This document shows positions 32,753-41,914 of a stretch of 64,000 nt of DNA, piece after piece. Source of the DNA: Alloyangia pacifica (lineage in GTDB: Bacteria > Pseudomonadota > Alphaproteobacteria > Rhodobacterales > Rhodobacteraceae). The first letter of the stretch is position 1; each line of letters starts with the position of its first letter. The notes beneath the pieces are model-generated. The model was not told where the DNA came from and ran no database searches. It saw only the letters and a program-made list of their open reading frames with translations. The stretch is from the NCBI RefSeq assembly GCF_020524285.1, contig NZ_JAIVKX010000012.1, forward strand, positions 150,922-214,921, in the 5' to 3' direction. A program made the position numbers and the translations under genes.

Positions 32753-32882
32753 GGCGTCGGGTCTTTCCGTGAAGGGGAGGCGCCCGGCCGGAGAGTCTCC
32801 GGCCGGGCGGAATCTTTAGGCTGCCGGAGGCTCAGCGCAGCAGGTCGGTCCAGACCTTGGTCACCAGATCCTGCGCGGCGGG

Positions 32883-33851
32883 CTAGCAGGCCTGCGAGAA
32901 TTCGACCGGCACCGTCGGGAACAGCTCGGGCGCGTTCTCGGGGGTGTACTTGGCCTTGGTCAGGTCCAGCTTCACCGGCGAGGAATGCGCATAGTAGTTG
33001 TACTGCACCGTCGCATTCTCTTCGGTCGACATGAAGTCGATGAACATCTTGGCGTTCTCGACGTTCTCCGCGTCCTTCGGCACGACGAAGCTGTCGAGCC
33101 AGCCGACGAGCCCCTCTTTCGGCGCGGCATATTCGAGGTGCGCCCCGGCGTTGCGGGTCTTCAGCACCGAGCCGTCCCACCAGAAGTGCGCGCCGACCTC
33201 GCCGGTGCCGAGGCGGTTCTCGATATTGTCCGAGCTGTAGGCCGCGACGTCGGGTTTCTGCGCGACCAGCAGGTCGTAGACCTTCTTCATCTCTGACTTG
33301 TCCTCCGAGCAGAAGGGCACGCCGAGATAGAGCTGCGCCGCGCCGATCACCTCGTCGGGCTGCGCCAGCGAGGCGATCCGGCCCTCCAGCCCCTCGGGCG
33401 CCTCGAAGTAGACCGACCAGCTGTCGACCGGGCCTTCGTAGACGTCACGGTTCACCGCGAAACCGGCGGTGCCATAGGCGAAGGGGATCGAGTAGGCGTT
33501 CTCCGGATCCCACCACTGGCCCCTCCACTTGTCGTCGACCTGCGCGTAGGCATCGAGCGCGCTGGCGTCGATGTCCATCAGCAGGCCCTCGTCGATCATG
33601 ATCTTCACGAAGTGCTGCGAGGGGATGACGATGTCATAGCCCGACGATCCCACCTGCAGCTTGGTCAGCGCGTCCTCGTTCGAGCTGAAGCCGTCGACGC
33701 TGACCGAGATCCCGGTCTCTGCCTCGAACTTCTCGATCAGCTCCGGCGCGACGGAGTCGGACCAGGTGTAGAGGTTGAGGTTGCCCTCCGCGTAGGCCGG
33801 CAGCGCCAGGACGATGGCCGTGGCCGCGCCGAGAAAGGGTCTTGTTGTCAT
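32883..33851 (-). CDS. Periplasmic polyamine-type (PotD-like) binding protein, with in-frame TAG near the end
   Basis: The mature protein follows a signal peptide (MTTRPFLGAATAIVLALPAYA) and starts GNLNLYTWSDSVAPELIEKF, the standard opening of spermidine/putrescine-binding proteins. AGGAGAG precedes the ATG. The frame ends at a TAG (32885-32883) after EFSQAC, giving 322 residues. However, the 16 codons beyond the TAG read PAAQDLVTKVWTDLLR and then TGA at 32832-32834. That is the amphipathic C-terminal helix expected in this family. The TAG is thus most likely a point nonsense mutation, a sequencing error or a read-through codon. No permease or ATPase gene is adjacent, so it would have to use a distant transporter. 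Confidence 0.85.
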   Translation of the reverse strand: MTTRPFLGAATAIVLALPAYAEGNLNLYTWSDSVAPELIEKFEAETGISVSVDGFSSNEDALTKLQVGSSGYDIVIPSQHFVKIMIDEGLLMDIDASALDAYAQVDDKWRGQWWDPENAYSIPFAYGTAGFAVNRDVYEGPVDSWSVYFEAPEGLEGRIASLAQPDEVIGAAQLYLGVPFCSEDKSEMKKVYDLLVAQKPDVAAYSSDNIENRLGTGEVGAHFWWDGSVLKTRNAGAHLEYAAPKEGLVGWLDSFVVPKDAENVENAKMFIDFMSTEENATVQYNYYAHSSPVKLDLTKAKYTPENAPELFPTVPVEFSQAC

Positions 33852-34103
33852 GGGAGTCTCTCCTGTTGGTTCTTGGTTGGGAGGTCTCAAGCGCGCCGCC
33901 TGCTCGGGCCTCTCCGGGCGGGCGGCGCGATGATGCGATGCGGCGGGGGCCGGCCTCGCCGGGATCGGCGCTGCGGCGCGGCTCGGTGCCTGGTTGCCGC
34001 CGCGCTGCCGGATGACGAAGGCTTCTGCGGCCTTTCTGCCTGTCATCCGGCGATCCCCTGGGAGTGCCCCGGCGCGGCATTTCGCTTCGGCGCCGGGCGG
34101 AGA

Positions 34104-36167
34104 TCAGGCGAGCTGCGTGACCTCGCGGCGGAAGGGCAGGGCATCGCCGATGTCCGGCATGTCGAGTTCGCGGGCGTAGCGATGGCCGGCGTAGGTGGCC
34201 CAGGCGATGGGGCCGGGCGCGGCCGCGTCGCCGATCAGCTTGATCGACTTGATGCCGGCGTCGGCCCAGTCGGCCTCGCGCGCCTTGAGCTCATGATAGA
34301 GCGCGTCATCCGAGATTCGCGAGGCGACCATCACCACGGCCTCGCAGCCGATCGCCGAGGTCTGGCCGGTGTAGCTGCATTCGGTCACCACCTCGCCGGA
34401 CTTCAGCGCGGCGATGCCGGTGTTGAGCACGATCTTCACCCCGGCCTCGACCAGCCGCTTGTGGATTTCCGCCTGCTCGAGCGTGTTCAGTGTCCAGTCC
34501 GAGACGTAGGCCGAGGGGGTGACGAAGGTCACCGTGTAGCCCGCCTTGGCCAGCAGCTCGGCGAGGACGCCGCCCATGTAGTAGTGATCGTCGTCGAAGA
34601 GCACGACCTCGCCCTTCGGCAGCTTGCCGGCCATGATGTCATCGGGGGTGAACACCGGCATGGCGGGATCGGCGGGCATCGGCGCGACGTGCTGGCGCGA
34701 CACGCCGTCGGCGCGCCAGTGCGACCCGGTGGCGATACAGACGTTCTCGAAGCCGAACTCGAGGATCTCCTGGGCGCTCAGGCGGCTGTCGAAATAGGTC
34801 TCGGCATTGGCGCGCTGCGACAGCTGGTAGGTGCGATAGTCGACCACCCGGCCCCAGGCGGACAGCCCCGGCAGCAGGCGCTCGCGGCTGACGCGCCCGC
34901 CCAGCTCGGTGCCCGCCTCGGCCAGCGCCACGTCGTAGCCGCGCAGAGAGACGGCGCGCGCCGCCTCCAGCCCGGCCGGGCCGCCGCCGACGATCAGCAC
35001 GTTGGAGCTGTCTCCCCTGGAGTTCATCTTCTCGGGGTGCCAGCCCTTGCGCCATTCCTCCATGAAGGTTGGGTTCTGGGTGCAGCGGCTGATCGACATG
35101 GTCATGTCGCCGGTGACGCAGATGTTGCAGCCGATGCACTCGCGAATGTCCTCGATCCGGCCTTCCTCCACCTTCTTGGGCAGGAAGGGATCGGCGATCG
35201 ACGGGCGGGCGCAGCCGATGAAGTCGAGCACGCCCAGCTTCACCAGCCGCGCCATCACGTCGGGCGAAGTGAAGCGGCCGACGCCGACCACGGGTTTCGA
35301 GGTCAGCTCGCGGATGCCGGTGACCAGCGTCTCCTGCGCCGCCTCTTCCTTGAAACGCGACGGGCCCGAGCAATCCTCCCAGGTGCCCTGCGCCAAGTCC
35401 CAGAGGTCCGGCAGGTCGGCGTTCATCTCGATGAACTCGCGCAGCTCGGCATTGGAGAAGCCCAGCTTGCCGATGTGCTCGTCGAGGCTGACCCGCAGCG
35501 TCAGCCCCATGGTGTCTCCCACCGCGTCGCGCATGTCGGCGACCACCTCGTTGACGAAGCGGGCGCGGTTCTCCAGCGAGCCGCCGTATTCGTCCGAGCG
35601 CTGGTTGGTGGCGCGCGACAGGAAGTGCTGGAAGATGCCGAAGCCATGCGCGCCGTAGAGGCAGATCAGGTCGAACCCCGCCATCTTCGAGCGCTTGGCG
35701 GCGTTGACGAACCAGCGGCGCAGGTCGCGGATGTCGCTCTTGTCCATCGCGCGGGCCTGCACCGGGTCGTTGGTGAAGGTGCGGATCGGCAGGGCCGACG
35801 GCGCCAGCGGCACTTCCTTGGTGTAGAGGTTCGGCCCGTTGATCCCGGAATAGGCCAGCTGGATGCCCGCCAGAGCGCCCTTGGACTTCATCGCGTCGGA
35901 CATGCGGCGCAGCGCCGGGATGTCGGCGTCGTCCCAGAGCCGCAGCTCGATGAAGGGGGTGATCTCCGAGGTGTGGTGCATCTCGGTCTGCTCGGTGAAG
36001 ATCACGCCCCAGCCGCCCTCGGCCTTAATGCCGCGCATCGCCGCCACGGCAGAGGGGTCGCGATAGCCGCCGCCATTGCAATGCGGCACCTGGTAGAAGC
36101 GGTTCTTCGCGGTGAGCGGGCCGATCTTGGCCGGTTCGAACAGAATGTCGTAGCTGGGATTTCGCAC
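34104..36167 (-). CDS. Trimethylamine-dehydrogenase/DgcA-like Fe-S flavoprotein
   Basis: This 687-residue protein has the three-part build of TMADH-type enzymes. Residues 1-370 form an Old Yellow Enzyme-like FMN barrel starting YDILFEPAKIGPLTAKNRF. The cysteine cluster CIGCNIC followed by a Cys about 12 residues later binds a 4Fe-4S centre. A C-terminal pyridine-nucleotide/FAD domain begins at VLIVGGGPAGLEAARAVSLR. Relatives demethylate di- or trimethylamine, dimethylglycine (DgcA) or N-methylproline. The length is closest to the dimethylglycine and N-methylproline group, so one of those is likelier than trimethylamine, but this is inference. It is followed by the PotD-like gene and preceded by a LysR gene with an inverted repeat between. 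Confidence 0.82.
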   Translation of the reverse strand: MRNPSYDILFEPAKIGPLTAKNRFYQVPHCNGGGYRDPSAVAAMRGIKAEGGWGVIFTEQTEMHHTSEITPFIELRLWDDADIPALRRMSDAMKSKGALAGIQLAYSGINGPNLYTKEVPLAPSALPIRTFTNDPVQARAMDKSDIRDLRRWFVNAAKRSKMAGFDLICLYGAHGFGIFQHFLSRATNQRSDEYGGSLENRARFVNEVVADMRDAVGDTMGLTLRVSLDEHIGKLGFSNAELREFIEMNADLPDLWDLAQGTWEDCSGPSRFKEEAAQETLVTGIRELTSKPVVGVGRFTSPDVMARLVKLGVLDFIGCARPSIADPFLPKKVEEGRIEDIRECIGCNICVTGDMTMSISRCTQNPTFMEEWRKGWHPEKMNSRGDSSNVLIVGGGPAGLEAARAVSLRGYDVALAEAGTELGGRVSRERLLPGLSAWGRVVDYRTYQLSQRANAETYFDSRLSAQEILEFGFENVCIATGSHWRADGVSRQHVAPMPADPAMPVFTPDDIMAGKLPKGEVVLFDDDHYYMGGVLAELLAKAGYTVTFVTPSAYVSDWTLNTLEQAEIHKRLVEAGVKIVLNTGIAALKSGEVVTECSYTGQTSAIGCEAVVMVASRISDDALYHELKAREADWADAGIKSIKLIGDAAAPGPIAWATYAGHRYARELDMPDIGDALPFRREVTQLA

Positions 36168-36238
36168 CGTCGTCTCCTTGGCGGGCTGTGGCTTGCCGGT
36201 CGCGGAGAGTGATCCTGTGCGGGAGGCTCGGTGTAAAA

Positions 36239-36262
36239 TAAGCCTTCTGGAAGCGAGGCTTA
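36239..36262. promoter_or_regulatory. Inverted repeat upstream of the TMADH-like gene
   Basis: Perfect arms TAAGCCT and AGGCTTA are separated by ten bases, 72 bases before the flavoprotein ATG. It lies in an AT-rich 170-base gap that must contain the promoter. It is a good candidate operator for the LysR regulator or another protein. Confidence 0.5.
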
Positions 36263-36339
36263 ACCTGAACCTAATCGCAGATTAATGTGCCGCTATTTCC
36301 TTGGTTTGCGGAGATTTCGGCGCAGGGGATTCCCTTGCG

Positions 36340-37281
36340 TCAGGGCGCATCCCCCGCGGCGCGCAGGCCGGGTGCCCGCGTCGCGGTGATCTGCGTCCGG
36401 GCGTGGTCGACGAAGGCGCGGACGGTGCGCGAGCCCTGCGCCCCTTCGCTCATCAGCAGCCCGAGGTGCAGGCTGCGCACCGGGCCGCTCAGCGGGATGA
36501 AGCGCAGGCGGCGTCCGTCGGGGGCAAGCTCGGTGACGGGGTGGGTGTTGGCCAGCCCGTAGCCGAAGCCATTGGCCACCAGCGAGCGCATCACGGCGAT
36601 GTCCCGGGTGCGCTCGGCGATCTGCGGGGTGATGCCGAGCTTGCTGAAGAACGACAGGAAATACTCGCTGCTCATCGGCAGATCGAGCAGCACCATCGGG
36701 TAGCTCGACAGATCCTCGGGGGTGACGCTCTCGCGCTCGGCCAGCGCGTGGGTCTCGTGTACGATGGCGAAGGGCGGCAGCTCGAACAGCGGCACGAAGT
36801 TCAGGTCCGAGGGCACGTTCAGATCGTAGGTCAGCGCCACGTCGATGCGGGCCGAGCGCAGCCCGTCGAACAGTTCCTGCTGGTCGCGCTCGAACTGGCG
36901 GAATTCGACCTCCGGCCAGATGTCGACGAAGCTGCGCCGAAGCTGCGGCAGCACGATCTGCGCGAAGGTCAGAAGGCAGCCGACGTTGAGCGGGCCGCGC
37001 ACCTGTCCCGAGATGTCATTGGCCAGATCGCCGAGCGAATTGGCCTTGTCCAGCAGCTCGCGCGCCACGGTCATGAAGCGCGCGCCGCCCTGGGTCAGCG
37101 ACAGCCCGTGCGCGTGGCGGCGGATGAAGAGCTGCAAGCCGAACTCGGCCTCGAGCTGCGAGATCGCCGCCGAGATCGAGGGCGAGGAGACGTTCACCTT
37201 CTCCGCCGCGAGCGCGATCGAGCCGCACTCGCCGACGGCGACGAAATATTCCATCTGACGCAGGGTGAAGCGTAAGGGCAC
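36340..37281 (-). CDS. LysR-family transcriptional regulator
   Basis: A 313-residue regulator. The N-terminal winged helix-turn-helix reads LRQMEYFVAVGECGSIALAA and then KVNVSSPSISAAISQLEAEFG. The remainder is the usual two-lobed effector-binding domain. A GTG start (37281, VPLRFTLRQ) was chosen because CGGAGAAAGAC lies right before it and the first helix begins there; an upstream frame to 37476 has no family match. The gene is divergent from a PuuB-like oxidase, with a T-N11-A box at 37305-37319, and upstream of the TMADH-like gene on the same strand. It may govern both. Confidence 0.9.
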   Translation of the reverse strand: MPLRFTLRQMEYFVAVGECGSIALAAEKVNVSSPSISAAISQLEAEFGLQLFIRRHAHGLSLTQGGARFMTVARELLDKANSLGDLANDISGQVRGPLNVGCLLTFAQIVLPQLRRSFVDIWPEVEFRQFERDQQELFDGLRSARIDVALTYDLNVPSDLNFVPLFELPPFAIVHETHALAERESVTPEDLSSYPMVLLDLPMSSEYFLSFFSKLGITPQIAERTRDIAVMRSLVANGFGYGLANTHPVTELAPDGRRLRFIPLSGPVRSLHLGLLMSEGAQGSRTVRAFVDHARTQITATRAPGLRAAGDAP

Positions 37282-37304
37282 GTCTTTCTCCGGAGTGGCA
37301 TGTG

Positions 37305-37319
37305 TTAGGCACAAACTAA
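37305..37319. promoter_or_regulatory. LysR-type box (T-N11-A) between divergent genes
   Basis: TTAGGCACAAACTAA is a TTAG-N7-CTAA dyad, containing the T-N11-A motif of LysR-family sites. It lies 24 bases before the LysR start codon and 230 before the PuuB-like start, the classic autoregulatory position. Confidence 0.6.
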
Positions 37320-37549
37320 TGCACACCGCGCCGCTGCGCCAGTGGCACGGCCGCGCCGGAGCATGGCAGGACGCATCAGGGGCGGGGTGCCGAGCGATGT
37401 GCCACTTCTCGCGGCGGGAGACGGCGCTGCGGGCGGTCGCCCGCCCGTCGCCTCTTGACCGATGACGGCGCCGCAAGCTTCTGTGAGCGCGGCACTATTC
37501 CGGCTGCAGCGCCCGTTCTGCGCCGCGCTGCCCCGTCTTGGAGACCCGC

Positions 37550-38821
37550 ATGACCGCCAGCCCGCTGAACCTGCAATCGATCTGGGCCGCGACGGCTCCC
37601 GCCGCGCCGCAGCTGCCGGAGCTGCGCGAGAGCACCCGCGCGGACGTGCTGGTGATCGGCGGCGGTTTCCAGGGGCTCTCGACCGCGCTGCACCTCGCCG
37701 AGGCGGGTACCGACGTCATGCTGCTCGAGGCCGAGGAGGTCGGCTTCGGTGCCTCGGGTCGCAACGGCGGTCAGGTGATCCCCGGGCTCAAGGACGACCC
37801 CGACACGCTCGACGCGCTCTGGGGCCCGCAGGCGACCGCCTTCGCTGGGGCGACGGCGGACATGCTCTTTGCGCTGGTGGACCGGTTGGGGATCGACTGC
37901 GATGCGCAGCGGGGCGGCTGGATCCAGGCGGGCAGCAAGCGGGTCCACCTGGGCGGGCTGCAGGCGCGCATGGCGCAATGGCAGGCGCGGGGTGCCGACG
38001 TGGACTGGCTCGATGCGGCGGCGATGGCGCGGGCGACCGGCGCGTGCGGCTACAGGGGCGGCTGGCTGGACCGCCGGGCGGGCAAGGTGCACCCGCTGAA
38101 GCTCGCCCATGGTCTCGCCCTTGCCGCGCAGCGGGCCGGGGCGAGGATGCATGCCCGCTCGCCCGTCGGCGCCCTCGAGCGGGCCGGGACGGGCTGGCGC
38201 GCGCGGCTGCTGGCCGGTCCCGAGGTCACGGCCGCGCGCGTCGTGCTGGCCACCAATGCCTATACGCCGGGCGCGCTCGACCGTGCCCTGTCGCGTGCCA
38301 CGGTGCCCGCGCACAGTTTCCAGATCGCCACCGCGCCGCTCGGGGAGGCGGATCTGTCGCGCATCCTGCCGGGCGGGGTCTGCGTCTCCGAAATTCGCCG
38401 GGTCGGCACCTATTTCCGCATCGGTCCCGAAAACCGCCTGATGATCGGCGGGCGCGGCACCTTCGCCGCGCCGCGGCGCCCGTCGGACTTCGCGGCTCTG
38501 GAGGCGGAGCTCGAAGCGCTCTTCGGTGCGCGGTTTGCCGGCGCGCAGCGCTGGTTCGGCCGGGTCGCGATGACCCCGGACCATCGTATCCGCCTGTGCG
38601 AGCCCGCGCCGGGGGTGCTCGCGGCCACCGGCTTCAACGGTCGCGGCGTTGCGCTGTCGGTCTCGCTGGGCAAGGCGATGGCTGCCTATCTCGCGCACGC
38701 CGAGCCGCTGCCGATCCCGCCGGAGCGCCGGATCCGGACCCTGCCGCTCCACGCGCTGCACCGCGTCTACGGGGGGCTGGCGATCCACTATTACCGGCTG
38801 CGCGACCACCTCGACTGGTGA
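37550..38821 (+). CDS. FAD-dependent amine oxidoreductase (PuuB/OrdL-like, DAO family)
   Basis: A 423-residue flavoenzyme of the D-amino-acid-oxidase family. The FAD-binding motif is VLVIGGGFQGLSTALHLAEA near residue 35, followed by GFGASGRNGGQVIPGLK. Near the C-terminus is the second FAD motif ATGFNGRGVALSVSLGKAMA. This pattern matches gamma-glutamylputrescine oxidase and similar enzymes that oxidise secondary amines to aldehydes and ammonia or amines. TTGGAGACCCGC precedes the ATG. It is divergent from the LysR gene. Its neighbours suggest it acts on an N-substituted amino compound, but the substrate is unknown. Confidence 0.85.
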   Translation: MTASPLNLQSIWAATAPAAPQLPELRESTRADVLVIGGGFQGLSTALHLAEAGTDVMLLEAEEVGFGASGRNGGQVIPGLKDDPDTLDALWGPQATAFAGATADMLFALVDRLGIDCDAQRGGWIQAGSKRVHLGGLQARMAQWQARGADVDWLDAAAMARATGACGYRGGWLDRRAGKVHPLKLAHGLALAAQRAGARMHARSPVGALERAGTGWRARLLAGPEVTAARVVLATNAYTPGALDRALSRATVPAHSFQIATAPLGEADLSRILPGGVCVSEIRRVGTYFRIGPENRLMIGGRGTFAAPRRPSDFAALEAELEALFGARFAGAQRWFGRVAMTPDHRIRLCEPAPGVLAATGFNGRGVALSVSLGKAMAAYLAHAEPLPIPPERRIRTLPLHALHRVYGGLAIHYYRLRDHLDW

Positions 38822-39019
38822 GCCTGCGCATGGGGTGCTCGTCGCGGCCTAGCGCCATGCCCTAGCGCGATGCCGAAGTAGGCAGATCGCGCAGTTGTCT
38901 CGGAGGCCGACGCGATGGTTTCCGCGATGCCACGGGGGGGCTGGGACGCGGCACCTCGCTTTGCCATTCCGCGCTGGATTTTTCCTTGGGGAACAGCATG
39001 GGCATGTCCCCGGCGCACT

Positions 39020-39772
39020 TCAGAAGAACGAAACCCTCGGTCCGTTCGGACCGGCGCCGATCATGGCCTCGACCCCGAAGACCTTGCGGATCACCTCGGC
39101 GGTCAGGATCTCCGCCGGCGGTCCCTGGCCGACAAGCCGCCCCTCGCTCATCACCGCGACCTCGTCGCAGAAGGCCATCGCCTGGTTGAGATCGTGCAGC
39201 GCCACGATGACCTGCATTCCCAGGCTGGGAAGCAGCCGCATCAGGTCGAGCTGGTGCCGGATATCGAGGTGGTTGGTCGGCTCGTCCATGAGAAGTTCGC
39301 GCGGTTCCTGGGCCAGCGCCCTGGCGATCTGGATGCGCTGGCGCTCGCCGCCGGACAGCGTGGCCCAGGATTGATCCGCGGCGCGCGTCATGCCGGTGCG
39401 GGCCAGCGCGCCCTCGACGACCTCCTCGTCACGTGCGCTCCAGCAGCCCAGGGCACCGCGGTGCGGCAGCCTGCCTAGCGCGACGACATCGCGCGCCGTC
39501 ATCGCCACATCGGTTGTCGCGTGCTGCTCCACCAGGGCAAGCCGCCGCGCGATCTCCGCGCGCGGCATGGCCTCGATCGGCCGCTGGTCCACAAGCACCG
39601 CGCCGCTGGTGCCGCGCCGAAGCCCGGCCAGGAGGCGCAGAAGGCTCGACTTGCCCGAGCCGTTGGGCCCCACGAGGCCAAGCACACCGTGCTCTGGCCC
39701 GCGCAGGCTCACGCCGCGAACAAGGGTCGCGCCGCCTGAGGTCCAGGAGATGTTCTTGCTCCGCAGGCTCAT
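39020..39772 (-). CDS. btuD: Cobalamin-type ABC transporter ATP-binding protein
   Basis: A 250-residue ATPase of the FecE/BtuD group. The nucleotide-binding motifs are clear: Walker A GPNGSGKSSLLR, signature LSGGERQRIQIAR, Walker B ELLMDEPTNHLD and H-loop IVALHDLNQAMAF. The start overlaps the permease stop by four bases (ATGA). FecE-type ATPases power uptake of iron-siderophores, heme or vitamin B12; the riboswitch in front of the operon favours B12. This is the last gene of the three-gene operon. Confidence 0.88.
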   Translation of the reverse strand: MSLRSKNISWTSGGATLVRGVSLRGPEHGVLGLVGPNGSGKSSLLRLLAGLRRGTSGAVLVDQRPIEAMPRAEIARRLALVEQHATTDVAMTARDVVALGRLPHRGALGCWSARDEEVVEGALARTGMTRAADQSWATLSGGERQRIQIARALAQEPRELLMDEPTNHLDIRHQLDLMRLLPSLGMQVIVALHDLNQAMAFCDEVAVMSEGRLVGQGPPAEILTAEVIRKVFGVEAMIGAGPNGPRVSFF

Positions 39773-40812
39773 TGTCGGCCCCGCGAGCGCCATAGCAGCA
39801 CGGCAAAGGCCGGAGCGCCGAAGAGGGCGGTCATCACGCCGATCGGCAAGACCTGTCCCGGAAGCACGAGGCGCGACAGCACGTCGGCCAAAACCATGAA
39901 GACCGCGCCCGCCAGAGCCGAGCCGAGGATGAGCCGGCCATGTGCCGGGCCGACGAAGAAGCGCGTTGCATGAGGGACGACCAGCCCGACGAAGCCCACG
40001 GCCCCGACGATGCTGACAACGCAGGCGGTGAGCAGCGCGGTGAGCCCCAGAAGCTCGGCGCGCACGCGCCCGACGTCGACCCCGAGCGAGGCCGCGGCAT
40101 CCTCGCCGAAGGCGAAGGCGTCGAGGGCCCGCGCCCGGTAGAGGCAGAGCGAGAGCCCCAGCAGCAGGACCGGCAGCGCCAGACCGGCGTCCGGCCAGCG
40201 AACGCCGCCAAGGCTGCCGAGCAGCCAGAACATGATGCCGCGGGTCTGCTCGGCGCTGGCCGATGAGGTGACGATGAAGGAGGTTGCTGCATTGAAAAGC
40301 TGCGAGCCCGCGATGCCCGCAAGGATGACCCTCTCGGCTCCGCGGCCGGCCCCGAAGGACAGCGCCGCGACAAAGCCGAAGGCGAGGAGCGCCCCGGCCA
40401 TGGCCCCGGCCGAGACCGTGACGGCCCCGGCACCGAGCGCGAGCACGATGACCAGCACCGCGCCGGTCGAGGCGCCTGCCGAGATCCCCAGCAGGTAGGG
40501 TTCGGCGAGCGGGTTGCGCAGCAGCGCCTGCAGCACGACGCCGCAAATGGCCAAGGATGCTCCCGCACACATGGCGACCACCGCGCGGCTCAGCCGGTAG
40601 TGCCAGACGATGCCCTCGCGGATCGGATCGACCGGCAAGTCGAGCCCGAAGAGCTGGTTGGCCAGCGTGCACAGCGCCTCGCGCGGGGTCACGGTGATCT
40701 CGCCGAAGAGGAGCGCGCAGCAGGTCGCGAGTGTCAGTGCGACGCTTCCCGCCAGCAGGAAGTGCCCCAACCCCGAAAGGGGTGTGGAGCCGGTTCGGCG
40801 CAGTCCTCTCAC
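39769..40812 (-). CDS. btuC: FecCD/BtuC-type ABC transporter permease
   Basis: A 347-residue permease with about ten hydrophobic segments. It contains RLSRAVVAMCAGASLAICGV and LLRNPLAEPYLLGISAGAS, conserved motifs of the FecCD family, and near the C-terminus VGLVVPHATRFFVGPAHGRL, the loop that contacts the ATPase. It overlaps the binding-protein stop by four bases and the ATPase start by four bases. As with its partners, the B12 assignment rests on the upstream riboswitch rather than on a residue that marks B12. Confidence 0.88.
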   Translation of the reverse strand: MRGLRRTGSTPLSGLGHFLLAGSVALTLATCCALLFGEITVTPREALCTLANQLFGLDLPVDPIREGIVWHYRLSRAVVAMCAGASLAICGVVLQALLRNPLAEPYLLGISAGASTGAVLVIVLALGAGAVTVSAGAMAGALLAFGFVAALSFGAGRGAERVILAGIAGSQLFNAATSFIVTSSASAEQTRGIMFWLLGSLGGVRWPDAGLALPVLLLGLSLCLYRARALDAFAFGEDAAASLGVDVGRVRAELLGLTALLTACVVSIVGAVGFVGLVVPHATRFFVGPAHGRLILGSALAGAVFMVLADVLSRLVLPGQVLPIGVMTALFGAPAFAVLLWRSRGRQ

Positions 40813-41849
40813 CGGGTCAGGCCGATCTCTTTCAGGCCACGGGCGAGCACCTCGACCCCGTCGACGGCCCGAAGCGTCGGGTTCATCGAATGCGCCGGCA
40901 TCTCGATCAGATGTCCCTCGCGCACCGCGCGCAGCTTGCTGGCAACCGGATCGCTTTCCAGGAACGCGCGTTTCGCCGCCACGTCGTCGCCGGGAAGGTT
41001 GCGCCGCTCCATGGTGCCGAGCACGATCACATCCGGATCGAGCTCAGAGATCGTCTCCCAGCCGACCAGCGGCCATTCCTCGTCCGAGGTGATGACATTG
41101 CGCAGGCCGAGGGCTTCGGAAATCCAGGCCGGGGCCCCGAAACGCCCGGCGACATAGGCCTCACCGGCGATCTCGGGCGAGGAGAACCAGTAGAGCACCG
41201 AGATCTCGCGTGCCTGCATCGGTTCCGCGTCCGCCATGGCCGCTTCGATCCGGGCCGCATTGGCCGCAACCAGGTCGGCCCCCCGCGAAGGCACGTCGAA
41301 GATCTCGGCCAGCTCGGTGATCTCGCGGTCCAGCAGGGCGACGCTCCAGGCCTGCGCGCGGGCGCCGTCGCCACTGCCGGCACGGAAGTCGCTCTTGGCA
41401 CATTCGGCTGGTGAGACATAGGTGCGGATGCCGAAGTCGTCGAACTGGGCGAAGCTCCCGACCCGTGCCTGATCCGGCGCGATGTCGTTGATCCATTGCG
41501 CCGCGACAAAATCGGGGCGGGTTTTCAGAACGGCCTCGAAACCGGGGGACGTGTCGGCAATGCGCGGCAATGCCCGCCCCGCTTCCGCCAGCGACTCCGG
41601 CAGCGAAGACAGCCAGATGGCGGTTCCGGCAATACGGTCCGCAAGTCCGAGCGAGAGCAGGATCTCCGTCGTGCCCTGACCGATCGAGACCGCGCGCTCC
41701 GGCGGCTGATCGTAGGTCGTCACGCGGTCGCAGTTGGTGATTTCAAGCGGATAGCTGCTCGATTGCGCGAACGCGGGTCCGGGGATCGGCAGCAGGGTGC
41801 AGCACAGCAGCGCAAGGCCGCGGCGGCGGCCCGAGGTCAAGAGAGACAT
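40809..41849 (-). CDS. btuF: Periplasmic substrate-binding protein of a cobalamin-type ABC transporter
   Basis: A 346-residue protein with a signal peptide (LALLCCTLLPIPGPAFAQ). The mature chain reads YPLEITNCDRVTTYDQPPER, then AVSIGQGTTEILLSLGLADRI, which is the opening of periplasmic_2 type binding proteins for siderophores, heme or B12. AAGGAAA precedes the ATG. A cobalamin riboswitch lies in its leader from 41915 to 42125, so expression should fall when cobalamin is plentiful. The protein probably binds cobalamin or a precursor. No outer-membrane receptor (btuB) lies in the window. Confidence 0.82.
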   Translation of the reverse strand: MSLLTSGRRRGLALLCCTLLPIPGPAFAQSSSYPLEITNCDRVTTYDQPPERAVSIGQGTTEILLSLGLADRIAGTAIWLSSLPESLAEAGRALPRIADTSPGFEAVLKTRPDFVAAQWINDIAPDQARVGSFAQFDDFGIRTYVSPAECAKSDFRAGSGDGARAQAWSVALLDREITELAEIFDVPSRGADLVAANAARIEAAMADAEPMQAREISVLYWFSSPEIAGEAYVAGRFGAPAWISEALGLRNVITSDEEWPLVGWETISELDPDVIVLGTMERRNLPGDDVAAKRAFLESDPVASKLRAVREGHLIEMPAHSMNPTLRAVDGVEVLARGLKEIGLTR

Positions 41850-41914
41850 AGATTTCCTTTCCCGGACGCCCCGCCCGGTCGGTTCTGCAGGTGGCGCCCC
41901 CGCGGGGTCGCGGG

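Noticed and set aside
32883..32885. TAG as a pyrrolysine codon
   Set aside because: The neighbouring flavoprotein made this tempting, but pyrrolysine serves methyltransferases such as MttB, not binding proteins, and no pyl genes are in the window.
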